From the NCBI GenBank assembly GCA_903828235.1, contig CAIKLM010000066.1, positions 1 to 46,699 on the forward strand: 46,699 bases of DNA. Direction: 5' to 3'. Each line of letters begins with the position of its first letter. Position 1 is the first letter of the stretch. Made by a program: the position numbers and the translations under genes. Positions 16,163-23,479 of the stretch are shown piece after piece. The DNA comes from an uncultured beta proteobacterium. Lineage in GTDB: Bacteria > Pseudomonadota > Gammaproteobacteria > Burkholderiales > Burkholderiaceae_C. The notes below the pieces were generated by a model. It saw only the letters and a program-made list of their open reading frames with translations. It did not search any database and was not told where the DNA came from.

Positions 16163-16190
16163 GGGCGAGCCTCGCGCGCGAGGCTCGCCC
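16163..16190. repeat. Perfect 28-bp palindrome in the pckG leader
   Basis: The arm GGGCGAGCCTCGCG is followed immediately by its exact reverse complement CGCGAGGCTCGCCC, with no loop. It lies in the 219-base divergent interval between pckG and the MOSC gene, 46-73 bases before the pckG start. It could be a dimeric operator or form a strong hairpin in the pckG leader. There is no T run next to it. The rest of the interval (16191-16336) shows no convincing promoter hexamers that I can support. Confidence 0.75.
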
Positions 16191-16336
16191 CATGTCGGCA
16201 GGGCCGGGGATTGTCGGACCACTGTAATCAGCCCGTAACCACCTGGGGACGGGGCCTCATGCAAGATCCGCATGCGTCGATGCAAGGGCCGGCCCGCGCG
16301 CGCCGCCCTGGCGGCAGCCCCTAGGATCGCGGGGAC

Positions 16337-16930
16337 ATGAGCGATTTCGCCCCGGCCACTGCCACCGTCGCCCACGTCTGCGTCGGCCGCGCCCGCCCGG
16401 TGGCCATCGCGGGCCGCCGCGTGGCCACCGCCATCGCCAAGCAGCCGGTGGCCGGCCGCGTGGCCGTGGGCCCGCTGGGCCTGGCCGGCGACGAGCAGGC
16501 CGACCTCGCGCGCCATGGCGGCCTCTCGAAGGCGGTCTATGCCTACCCGCAGGCCCACCTGGCCTTCTGGCAGACCGTGCGCGCGCAGGCCCGCCAGGCG
16601 CTGTGGGACGAGCCCGTGCCACCGGGCCTGTTCGGCGAGAACCTGCTGCTGGCCGGCCTGCGCGAGCAGGACCTCTGGATCGGCGACCGCCTCGCCGGCC
16701 CGGACGCCACCTTCGTGGTCAGCGAGCCGCGCACGCCCTGCTTCAAGTTCGAGGCGGCGATGGGCTTCGCGCAGGCCGGCCGGCTGATGGCCGACAGCGG
16801 CTTCTGCGGCGCCTACCTGGCCGTGCTGCACCCCGGCAGCGTGGCCGAGGGCGACGTGCTGCGGCTGAAGCCGGGCCCGCGCGAGGTGAATCTGCGCGAG
16901 CTGTTCCGCGCCCGCATGGGGCGCGGCTGA
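16337..16930 (+). CDS. MOSC domain protein (YiiM-like)
   Basis: A 197-residue MOSC-domain protein. MOSC domains bind the molybdenum cofactor through a conserved Cys and serve in sulfur or Mo-cofactor transfer; YiiM-type proteins reduce N-hydroxylated compounds. Visible are [27 protein letters not shown] near residues 45-72, [11 protein letters not shown] near 100 and the cofactor-binding [15 protein letters not shown] with the key Cys at about 135. A C-terminal helical tail ([13 protein letters not shown]) matches the 3-alpha extension of YiiM proteins. It starts at ATG 16337, divergent from pckG, and converges on the OYE gene with a 10-base gap. Confidence 0.9.
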   Translation: MSDFAPATATVAHVCVGRARPVAIAGRRVATAIAKQPVAGRVAVGPLGLAGDEQADLARHGGLSKAVYAYPQAHLAFWQTVRAQARQALWDEPVPPGLFGENLLLAGLREQDLWIGDRLAGPDATFVVSEPRTPCFKFEAAMGFAQAGRLMADSGFCGAYLAVLHPGSVAEGDVLRLKPGPREVNLRELFRARMGRG

Positions 16931-16940
16931 GCCGCCGGCA

Positions 16941-18053
16941 TCAAGCCGCGGGCGGCAGCGTCGGGTAGTCGGTGTAGCCCGGCGCGCCGCCGCGGTAGAA
17001 GGTGCTGCGGTCGGGCTCGTTCCAGGGCGCGTTCTCGCGCAGCCGGCGGCCGAGGTCGGGGTTGGCGATGAAGGGCCGGCCGAAGCTCACCACGTCGGCG
17101 TGCCCCGACGCCACGGCCGCGAGCGCCATCTCGCGGGTGTAGCCGTTGTTCACCATCCAGGGGCCCGCAAAGGCGCGGCGCAGCGCGGCGTAGTCGAAAG
17201 GCTGGCCGTTCACGGCCACGTCGCGCGTGCCGCCGGTGGCGCCTTCCACCACCTCGACGAAGGCCAGCCCCAGCGGCGCCAGCGCCTGCAGGGCCGCGGT
17301 GAACAGGGCCAGCGGGTCGCTGTCGGCGGCGGCGCCGTTGGACGGCGTGACCGGCGAGATGCGCAGCCCCGTGCGCCCGCCGCCCACCGCCCCGGCCACG
17401 GCCTGCATCACCTCCACGAGGAAGCGGATGCGGTTCTCGATCGGGCCGCCGTAGCGGTCGGTGCGGTCGTTGATGGTGTCGCGCAGGAACTGGTCGATCA
17501 GGTAGCCGTTGGCGCCGTGCACCTCCACGCCGTCGAAGCCGGCCTCCAGGGCCAGCTCGGCGCCGCGGCGGAAGTCGGCCACCACGCGCGGCACCTCGTC
17601 GGTGGCCAGGGCGCGCGGCGCCGTGCACTCGGCCATGCCGGTGTCGACGAGCGTGCGGCTGCCGCTGGCGCGGTTGGTGCTGCTCTCGGGCGCGGCGCCG
17701 CCGGGCAGCAGGCTGCAGTGCGAGATGCGGCCCACGTGCCACAGCTGGCAGACGATGCGGCCGCCGCGGGCGTGCACGGCGTCGGTCACCTGCCGCCAGG
17801 CGCGCACCTGCTCGGCGCTGTGGATGCCCGGCGTGTCGATGTAGCCGTGGCCCATGGGGCACACGGGCGTGGCCTCGGTGATGAGCAGGCCGGCGCCGGT
17901 GGCGGGGTCGGCGCGCTGCGCGTAGTACTCGGCCACCAGCGGCGTGGGCACCTGGCCGGGCGAGCGGTTGCGGGTGAGCGGCGCCATCGCGATGCGCGTG
18001 GCCAGCGGGATGTCGCCGAGGCGGATGGGGTCGAACAGGGAGGGTGTGCTCAT
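16941..18053 (-). CDS. Old Yellow Enzyme family flavin oxidoreductase (NemA-like)
   Basis: A 370-residue FMN-dependent alkene reductase. It opens with [26 protein letters not shown] (FMN-binding Thr region). [11 protein letters not shown] follows near 110, then [31 protein letters not shown] near 175-205 with the His/Asn substrate pair and the catalytic Tyr. [12 protein letters not shown] near the end binds the FMN phosphate. It should reduce activated alkenes, N-ethylmaleimide or nitro esters with NAD(P)H. Length is typical (about 360-370). ATG at 18053. It diverges from rlmJ across 92 bases. The true substrate is unknown. Confidence 0.92.
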   Translation of the reverse strand: MSTPSLFDPIRLGDIPLATRIAMAPLTRNRSPGQVPTPLVAEYYAQRADPATGAGLLITEATPVCPMGHGYIDTPGIHSAEQVRAWRQVTDAVHARGGRIVCQLWHVGRISHCSLLPGGAAPESSTNRASGSRTLVDTGMAECTAPRALATDEVPRVVADFRRGAELALEAGFDGVEVHGANGYLIDQFLRDTINDRTDRYGGPIENRIRFLVEVMQAVAGAVGGGRTGLRISPVTPSNGAAADSDPLALFTAALQALAPLGLAFVEVVEGATGGTRDVAVNGQPFDYAALRRAFAGPWMVNNGYTREMALAAVASGHADVVSFGRPFIANPDLGRRLRENAPWNEPDRSTFYRGGAPGYTDYPTLPPAA

Positions 18054-18145
18054 GGGGTGCGAGTCTGGCGCGCCGCGCGAACCGGTGCCGGCAGTCGGAT
18101 TGGGGCCGCCGGTCCCCGCCGCCGGCCGTGGCACAGTCCGCCCCC

Positions 18146-19003
18146 ATGCTTGCCTACCGCCACGCGTTCCACGCCGGCAACCACGCCGACGTGCTCAAGC
18201 ACGTGGTGCTGCTGGCCGTCCTCGAGTACCTCGACACCAAGCCCGCGGGCTGGCGCTGCATCGACACCCACGCCGGGGCCGGCGGCTACTCGCTGGAAGG
18301 CACCTACGCGCAGAAGAAGGCCGAGTACGCCGACGGCATCGGCCGCCTCGTGGGCCGCGACGACCTGCCCGGGCCGGTGGCGGCGCTGGTGCGGCAGGTG
18401 CAGGCCTTCAACGACGGCAAGGGCCTGCGGCAGTACCCCGGCTCGCCCGCCCTGGCCCACGCCTGCCAGCGCGAACAGGACCAGCTGCGCCTGTACGAGA
18501 TGCACCCGACCGAGCACAAGATCCTGCACTCCTATCTCGGCGACGAGCCCGGCGTGCAGGTCCACCTGGGCGACGGCTTCGGCGCCATCAAGGCGCAGCT
18601 GCCGCACGCCACGCGGCGCGCGGTGCTGCTGATCGACCCGCCCTACGAGCTGAAGACCGACTACGCGCGCACGCTGGCCGCCGTGCGCGAGGCGCTGGAG
18701 CGCATGCCCGAGACCATCGTGATCGTCTGGCTGCCGCAGCTGCAGCTGCTGGAGGCGGCCCAGCTGCCGCAGCGCCTGAAGGCGGCGGCCGAGGCCGGCG
18801 CGCGCAAGGGCTGGCTGCACGCGCGGCTGACGGTGGCGCCGCCGCTGGAGCGCGGTTTCGGCCTGCTGGGCAGCAGCGTCTTCGTGGCCAACCCGCCGCA
18901 CACGCTGTTCGCCACGCTGCAGCCGGTGCTGCCCTGGCTGGCGCAGGCGCTGGCGCAGTTCGACGGCGCCCGCAGTGCGCTGGAGAAATCGGGCAAGGCC
19001 TGA
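18146..19003 (+). CDS. rlmJ: RlmJ, 23S rRNA (adenine2030-N6)-methyltransferase
   Basis: A 285-residue SAM-dependent methyltransferase that modifies A2030 of 23S rRNA. It has the RlmJ N-terminal signature MLAYRHAFHAGNHADVLKH, the SAM-binding stretch IDTHAGAGGYSL near residue 38, and the catalytic motif DPPY with Asp at about 164 (LLIDPPYELKTDY). The C-terminal GFGLLGSSVFVANPPHTL is also typical. Length is normal. The start ATG 18146 is the first residue of the signature. The stop codon is adjacent to the stop of the convergent ppk2 gene. Confidence 0.95.
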   Translation: MLAYRHAFHAGNHADVLKHVVLLAVLEYLDTKPAGWRCIDTHAGAGGYSLEGTYAQKKAEYADGIGRLVGRDDLPGPVAALVRQVQAFNDGKGLRQYPGSPALAHACQREQDQLRLYEMHPTEHKILHSYLGDEPGVQVHLGDGFGAIKAQLPHATRRAVLLIDPPYELKTDYARTLAAVREALERMPETIVIVWLPQLQLLEAAQLPQRLKAAAEAGARKGWLHARLTVAPPLERGFGLLGSSVFVANPPHTLFATLQPVLPWLAQALAQFDGARSALEKSGKA

Positions 19004-19826
19004 TCAGATGGGCCTCAGCGGCCCCTTGAAGCGCTCCTTCAGCGGCTCGCCCGGCAGCGGCGGGAAGTCCACCGGCGTGGCGGGCACCCCGTGCTCGGGC
19101 AGCGCGTCGACGAGGTGGCGGATCAGCGCCAGGCGACCGCGGCGCTGGTCGTTGAAGTCCACCAGCGTCCACGGCGCGTGCCGTGGTGTGCGTGGCCTCG
19201 AGCATGCGGTGGCGGGCCTCGGTGTAGGCGGCGTAGCGGCCGCGCGCCTCCAGGTCCACGGGGCTGAGCTTCCAGCGCTTGAGCGGGTCGGCCAGGCGCT
19301 CGGCGAAGCGCTGCTCCTGCTGCGCCTGGTCGACCGTGAGCCAGTACTTGAACAGCAGGATGCCGTCGTCGAGCAGCATGCGCTCGAACACCGGCGCCTG
19401 CTCGAGGAAGGCCGCGGTCTGCTCGGGCGTGCACCAGCCCATCACCGTCTCGACGCCGGCGCGGTTGTACCAGCTGCGGTCGAACAGCACGATCTCGCCG
19501 GCGCCGGGCAGGTGCGCCACGTAGCGCTGGAAGTACCACTGCGTGCGTTCGCGCTCCGTGGGCTTGGGCAAGGCCACGACGCGGCACATGCGCGGGTTCA
19601 GCGGGTGGCTGATGGCGCTGATGACGCCGCCCTTGCCGGCGGTGTCGCGGCCCTCGATCAGCACCACGAGCCGCTTGCCCGTGTGCTGCAGCCAGCGCGC
19701 CACGGTGTCGAGCTCCAGCTCCAGCGGCGCGAGCTTCTCCAGGTACTCGGCCTTGCCCATGCCCTTGGCCTTGCCCGCCGCGGCGGAGCGGGCCTTGTCG
19801 CTGCGCTGTTGGTTTGCCTTGCCCAT
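19004..19826 (-). pseudogene. ppk2: Polyphosphate kinase 2, interrupted by a single extra base
   Basis: PPK2 transfers phosphate between polyphosphate and nucleotides. The 5' frame reads MGKANQQRSDKARS and then keeps the Walker A VLIEGRDTAGKGG, Walker B LFDRSWYNRAGVE and lid region of class I PPK2. After YTEARHRMLEATHT the frame leaves the family. Shifting by one at 19181-19184, where four bases stand in place of one codon, restores HAPWTLVDFNDQRRGRLALI and runs to PLKERFKGPLRPI and a TGA at 19004-19006. With the extra base removed the gene would encode 273 residues, the normal size. As read, the protein loses its last 60 or so residues to another frame. ATG 19826 has a GAGGA site upstream. 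A sequencing error is as likely as a real mutation. Confidence 0.88.
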
Positions 19827-19882
19827 GCCGCGGGTCCTCGGGGTGGTGGTCGGCGCAGTCTGGGCTCGGCGCCGCCGGGGCG

Positions 19883-20647
19883 TCAAGCAGCGGGCCCGGA
19901 GTCCCGGCCGCCCGCCAGCCGCTCGAGGTGGCGCTTCAGCGCCGGCCAGGCGGCTCGGCAGGCGGCGCCGTCGTCGCGCGCGGCGCCGGCTTCGAGCTGC
20001 CGTGCGAGGGCCGCGCCGTCGTCGTCGCCCAGCGTGGCCAGCGCGCCCTTCAGGCTGTGGGCCTGGCGGCGCAGCGCCGGCCAGTCGGCCGCTTCCATGG
20101 CCCGGGCCAGGGCCCGGGCGTCGGCCTCGAACTGCCGCAGCGCGGCCTCGCGGAACGCCAGGTACAGCGCGGCGTCGCCGCCGAACTGCCGATCGACCAC
20201 CTGCTGCTCGGCCGCGCCCAGCGCGGCCGCCACCGGCGCCCGGCGGCCCGGCAGCAGGCCCGCGGCCTCGGCCACGCAGTCCAGCAGCTCGCCGGTCGAC
20301 ACCGGCTTGCCGAGTTCGCGCCACACGTCCAGCGCCTGCAGCCGCGCCCGCGTGGTGGCGTTGAGCCCGGCGCTGAACACCGCCAGCCGCGCGCCGGCGC
20401 GCAGCGCCGGATCGGCCACCACCGAGGCCAGCAGCGAGAAGCCGTCCTCGCCGGGCATCATCAGGTCGGTCAGCAGCAGCGCCGCGGGGGCCTGGCGCAG
20501 GGCGGCGCGCGCGGCGCCGGCATCGGCGCAGGTGACGACGTCGACCGGCAGGTCCTCCAGCGCCATGGCCACGAAGCGGCGGATCGTCGCGTCGTCGTCG
20601 ACGAACACCACGCGCGGCCGCGCCGCCCCGGGCGGCGGACCGCTCAC
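19883..20647 (-). CDS. Response regulator receiver fused to an Hpt phosphotransfer domain
   Basis: A 254-residue protein with an N-terminal REC domain and a C-terminal Hpt domain. REC keeps the acidic pair (FVDDDATIRRF), the phospho-acceptor Asp in LLLTDLMMPGEDG and the Lys in ELGKPVSTGEL. A helical Hpt domain follows, with the phospho-histidine at about residue 197 in RQAHSLKGALATLG. There is no DNA-binding or enzymatic output. Such a protein is suited to be the middle step of a phosphorelay (Asp to His to Asp). The GTG start at 20647 overlaps the TGA of the HTH-REC gene by four bases, so the two are translationally coupled. It lies 56 bases after the ppk2 start on the same strand. Confidence 0.88.
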   Translation of the reverse strand: MSGPPPGAARPRVVFVDDDATIRRFVAMALEDLPVDVVTCADAGAARAALRQAPAALLLTDLMMPGEDGFSLLASVVADPALRAGARLAVFSAGLNATTRARLQALDVWRELGKPVSTGELLDCVAEAAGLLPGRRAPVAAALGAAEQQVVDRQFGGDAALYLAFREAALRQFEADARALARAMEAADWPALRRQAHSLKGALATLGDDDGAALARQLEAGAARDDGAACRAAWPALKRHLERLAGGRDSGPAA

Positions 20648-21315
20648 GCCGGCAGCGCGGTGCCGGACCGGGTGTCGGCCAGCGCCTGCGCCAGCAGCCC
20701 CGGCAGCTCGGCGGCCAGCCGCGTCTTGTGCACGACGGGCAGCCCGCCCAGCGCGAAGGCGTAGGGCTCGAGCGCCTCGCCCTCCAGCGCGGTGATGACG
20801 ATCAGGCGGCTGCGCGCGAACGCCGGGTGCGAGCGCAGGCCCGTGATCAGCGTGGCGCCGTCGATGCCGGGCAGCAGGATGTCGACCAGCAGCACCTCGG
20901 GCTCGAGCTTGCCGGCCATCGCCAGCCCGGCGATGCCGTCGTCGGCCAGGTGCAGCTCGACCTGCGGGAAGCGGCTCTTCAGCAGCAGCTGCACCAGCGT
21001 CTGGAAGTGGCGGGAGTCCTCGATCAGCAGCACCCGCGGCGCGGCGCCGGGCTCCGCGGCCTCGACGGGCGCGGCCGGCGACGGCCCCACGGCGGGCCCC
21101 AGCGGCGCCGGCCGCGAGGGCCCGGCCTGGCGCCCGGCCAGCCAGCGGTCCACCGACTGGCGGCGGATGCGGCGGTGGCCCCCGGGCGTCTTCCAGGCCT
21201 CGAGCTCGCCACGGTCGACCATCAGCTGCACCGACCGCACCGCCAGGCCCAGCCGGCGGGCCACCTCGACGGTGGTGCAGTCGTCGCGTCCGGGCGGCGA
21301 TGGGTCGGTGCTCAT
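20644..21315 (-). CDS. HTH (excisionase/MerR-like)-REC regulator with reversed domain order
   Basis: A 223-residue protein. Residues 12-62 form an excisionase/MerR-like winged HTH (TTVEVARRLGLAVRSVQLMVDRGELEAW, then TPGGHRRIRR and SVDRWL). A Pro/Ala linker of about 30 residues leads to a C-terminal REC domain with LLIEDSRHF, the acceptor Asp in LLVDILLPGIDG, Thr in VITALEGE and Lys in VVHKTR. Classical DNA-binding response regulators have REC first and use OmpR, NarL or NtrC outputs, so the order and HTH type are unusual. All phosphorylation residues are present. ATG 21315. It is divergent from the CheY-like gene and coupled to the REC-Hpt gene, its likely phosphodonor (inference). Confidence 0.86.
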   Translation of the reverse strand: MSTDPSPPGRDDCTTVEVARRLGLAVRSVQLMVDRGELEAWKTPGGHRRIRRQSVDRWLAGRQAGPSRPAPLGPAVGPSPAAPVEAAEPGAAPRVLLIEDSRHFQTLVQLLLKSRFPQVELHLADDGIAGLAMAGKLEPEVLLVDILLPGIDGATLITGLRSHPAFARSRLIVITALEGEALEPYAFALGGLPVVHKTRLAAELPGLLAQALADTRSGTALPA

Positions 21316-21417
21316 CCGCGCAATTCTGCCGTTTGGGCCTGGTTCCCGGCAAATCGGTCGAAATGGCCGTAGCATTTCTAGCATAGTACAGATCAGGTTC
21401 GCACCACCCGCACTGCC
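21316..21417. promoter_or_regulatory. Divergent control region of the signalling island with TAGCAT direct repeat
   Basis: This 102-base interval separates the HTH-REC gene from the CheY-like gene. Bases 21359-21395 are clearly more A+T rich than the surroundings. They contain two TAGCAT copies spaced nine bases apart (21370-21375 and 21379-21384), directly followed by AGTACAGATCAGG. This looks like overlapping divergent promoters and a possible binding site for the HTH-REC protein. No exact -35/-10 pair can be fixed. Confidence 0.45.
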
Positions 21418-21792
21418 TTGCACAAGATCCTGCTCGTCGAAGACCACGCCGACATCCGCCGCCTCATCCGCATGACGCTGGAGTTCGAGTCGGTCGAGAT
21501 CCACGAGGCCGCCGATGGCGCCACCGGCCTGGCCCTGGCGCGGGCCTTGCAGCCCGACCTCGTGCTGCTCGACCTGATGATGCCGGGCGCGATGGACGGC
21601 CTGGCCCTGTGCCGCGCCCTGCGGGCCGACCCCGCGCTGGCGCGGGTGCCGGTGGTGGTGCTGTCGGCACGCGGCCACGCCAGCGACCACCAGGCCACGC
21701 GCGAGGCTGGCGCCGACGCCCACCTGGTGAAGCCCTTCAGCCCCATGCAGCTGCTCGAGCTCACGGGCTCGCTGCTCGGCACCTCGGCTTGA
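21418..21792 (+). CDS. Single-domain (CheY-like) response regulator
   Basis: A 124-residue stand-alone REC domain. It has ILLVEDHADIRRLI (acidic pocket), the acceptor Asp at about residue 53 in VLLDLMMPGAMDGL, Ser in VVLSARG and the conserved Lys in HLVKPFSP, so it should be phosphorylatable. There is no output domain. The start is a TTG at 21418, since no ATG or GTG lies before the first beta strand. The HD-GYP gene begins 13 bases later. In RpfG-type proteins REC and HD-GYP are one polypeptide; here they are separate adjacent genes. It may instead shuttle phosphate to the REC-Hpt protein. Confidence 0.88.
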   Translation: MHKILLVEDHADIRRLIRMTLEFESVEIHEAADGATGLALARALQPDLVLLDLMMPGAMDGLALCRALRADPALARVPVVVLSARGHASDHQATREAGADAHLVKPFSPMQLLELTGSLLGTSA

Positions 21793-21805
21793 CGACATTC
21801 ACCCC

Positions 21806-22621
21806 ATGCCCACCGCCCCGATGCCGCTGCCTGCGCCCCCTGCGCCGTCGTGGACGCCGCCGGACCGCTGCTTCAGCGACGACGCCGGCGCCCAGATGGA
21901 GCGCCTGGTGGCCGACTTCGGCCGCATGTACCGCGAGCGCAACGAGGCGCTGCGCGAGGTGGCCCAGGCGCACCACGACGCGCTGATGCGGCTGTCGCGC
22001 GCGGCCGAGTTCCGCGACGACGAGACCGGCGTGCACATCGTGCGCATCGGCTGCCTGGCGCGGACGCTGGCGCTGCGGCTGGGCCAGCGGCCCGAGTGGG
22101 CGCAGCTGCTGCGCCACGCCGCGCCGATGCACGACGTCGGCAAGATCGGCATCCGCGACGCCGTGCTCAAGAAGCCGGGCTCGTTCACCGGCGAGGAGCG
22201 GGCCGAGATGAACCGCCACCCGCTCATCGGCGCCGAGATCCTCGGCCGCTCGCGCATCCCGCTGTTCCAGCTCGCCGCCGAGGTGGCGCTGACGCACCAC
22301 GAGCGCTGGGACGGCCGCGGCTACCCGTCGCGGCTGGCCGGCGAGGCGATCCCGCTGTCGGGCCGCATCGTCGCGGTGGTCGACTACTTCGACGCCCTGA
22401 CCATGGACCGCTGCTACCGCCGCGCGCTGCCCGACCCGCAGGCGCTGAGGATGCTCGCCCGCCAGCGCGGCAAGGCCTTCGACCCGCAGGTCGTCGACGC
22501 CTTCCTGGCGCACGCCGACGAGCTGATCGGGCTGCGCGACGACATCAACCGCCGCGGCCCGGACTTCGACGAGCAGCCCGCCGAGCCGGCCTGGCGCGCG
22601 CCCGGCGCCGGCCGGCCCTGA
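21806..22621 (+). CDS. HD-GYP domain cyclic-di-GMP phosphodiesterase
   Basis: A 271-residue HD-GYP protein. A Pro-rich start and a coiled-coil helix (residues 30-65) precede the catalytic domain. The metal-binding residues are intact: His109-Asp110 in MHDVGKIGI, the following RHPLIGAEIL, then HHERWDGRGYP with GYP at about 172-174, and DYFDALTMDR. It is expected to hydrolyse cyclic-di-GMP to pGpG or GMP. No receiver domain is fused, but a REC gene lies immediately upstream. There is no signal or membrane segment, so it is cytoplasmic. It starts at ATG 21806; the SBP gene begins 27 bases after its stop. Confidence 0.92.
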   Translation: MPTAPMPLPAPPAPSWTPPDRCFSDDAGAQMERLVADFGRMYRERNEALREVAQAHHDALMRLSRAAEFRDDETGVHIVRIGCLARTLALRLGQRPEWAQLLRHAAPMHDVGKIGIRDAVLKKPGSFTGEERAEMNRHPLIGAEILGRSRIPLFQLAAEVALTHHERWDGRGYPSRLAGEAIPLSGRIVAVVDYFDALTMDRCYRRALPDPQALRMLARQRGKAFDPQVVDAFLAHADELIGLRDDINRRGPDFDEQPAEPAWRAPGAGRP

Positions 22622-22648
22622 AGAGGCCCCGGGGGACCCGCCCGAGCG

Positions 22649-23479
22649 ATGACGCCGCCGCGCCCGCCATCGCCACGACGCCGCCTGCTGGCCGCTGCCG
22701 GCGGCCTGCTGCTGCTGGCGGCCGCGCTGGCCCTGCCAGAGCGCGCGCAGGCCCAGGGCGTGCTCGAGCGCGTGCGTGCGGCCGGCACGGTGCGCGTGTG
22801 CGTCTGGCCCGACTACTACGGCGTCAGCCTGCGCAACCCGCGCACGCAGCAGTTCGTGGGCATCGACATCGACCTGTCGGCCGAGTTCGCCCGCGACCTC
22901 GGCCTCAAGCTGCAGTACGTCGACTCGTCGTTCGCGAGCCTGATCGCCGACCTGGAAGGCGACCGCTGCGACGTCGCGATGTTCGCCGTCGGCATGCTGC
23001 CGCAGCGCATGGAGCGGCTGCGCTTCACGCGCCCGTACCTGCAGAGCGACATCTACGGCATCACGACCCGCGGCAACCGGGTCGTGCAGCGCTGGGAGGA
23101 CATCGACCGGCCCGGGGTCGCCGTGGCTGTGCAGGTCGGCACCTTCATGGAGCCGGTGATGGCGGCCACGCTGCGGCACGCGCGGCTGGTGCGCGTGAGC
23201 CCGCCCACCACGCGCGAGCGCGAGCTGGAGGCCGGCCGCGTCGACGTGTTCATGACCGACTACCCCTACAGCCGCCGGCTGCTCGACAACGCCGACTGGG
23301 CCACGCTGATCGCCCCGCCACGGCCCTTCCACGTGCTGCCCTACGCCTACGCCGTCAAGCCGGGTGACGCCGCCTGGCTGGCCGAGGTCGACGGCTTCGT
23401 CGAACGCATCCAGCGCGACGGGCGGCTCGAGGCCGCGGCCCGCCGGCACGGCTTGTCGTCCATCGTGCGGCTGAAGTGA
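22649..23479 (+). CDS. Periplasmic solute-binding protein, family 3 (amino-acid type)
   Basis: A 276-residue secreted binding protein. The N-terminus PRRRLLAAAGGLLLLAAALAL with AQA before QG is a signal peptide. The mature part starts VLERVRAAGTVRVCVWPDYYGVS and continues with FVGIDIDLSAEFARDLGLKLQYV, RMERLRFTRPYL, VAVAVQVGTFME and RVDVFMTDYPYS, matching family 3 binding proteins of amino-acid ABC importers. No permease or ATPase gene is nearby. Instead its stop overlaps the GTG of a sensor kinase (GTGA), so it probably senses a ligand for that kinase. This parallels BvgS-type kinases, where such domains are fused (inference). ATG 22649. Confidence 0.88.
   Translation: MTPPRPPSPRRRLLAAAGGLLLLAAALALPERAQAQGVLERVRAAGTVRVCVWPDYYGVSLRNPRTQQFVGIDIDLSAEFARDLGLKLQYVDSSFASLIADLEGDRCDVAMFAVGMLPQRMERLRFTRPYLQSDIYGITTRGNRVVQRWEDIDRPGVAVAVQVGTFMEPVMAATLRHARLVRVSPPTTRERELEAGRVDVFMTDYPYSRRLLDNADWATLIAPPRPFHVLPYAYAVKPGDAAWLAEVDGFVERIQRDGRLEAAARRHGLSSIVRLK

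Noticed and set aside
19178..19190. Programmed +1 frameshifting as an explanation for ppk2
   Set aside because: No slippery run, stop codon or stimulatory structure is visible at the site. An indel or a sequence error is simpler.
22649..22750. Tat signal on the solute-binding protein (PRRRLL)
   Set aside because: The consensus after the Arg pair is poor and family 3 binding proteins use Sec. The Args are better seen as a basic n-region.
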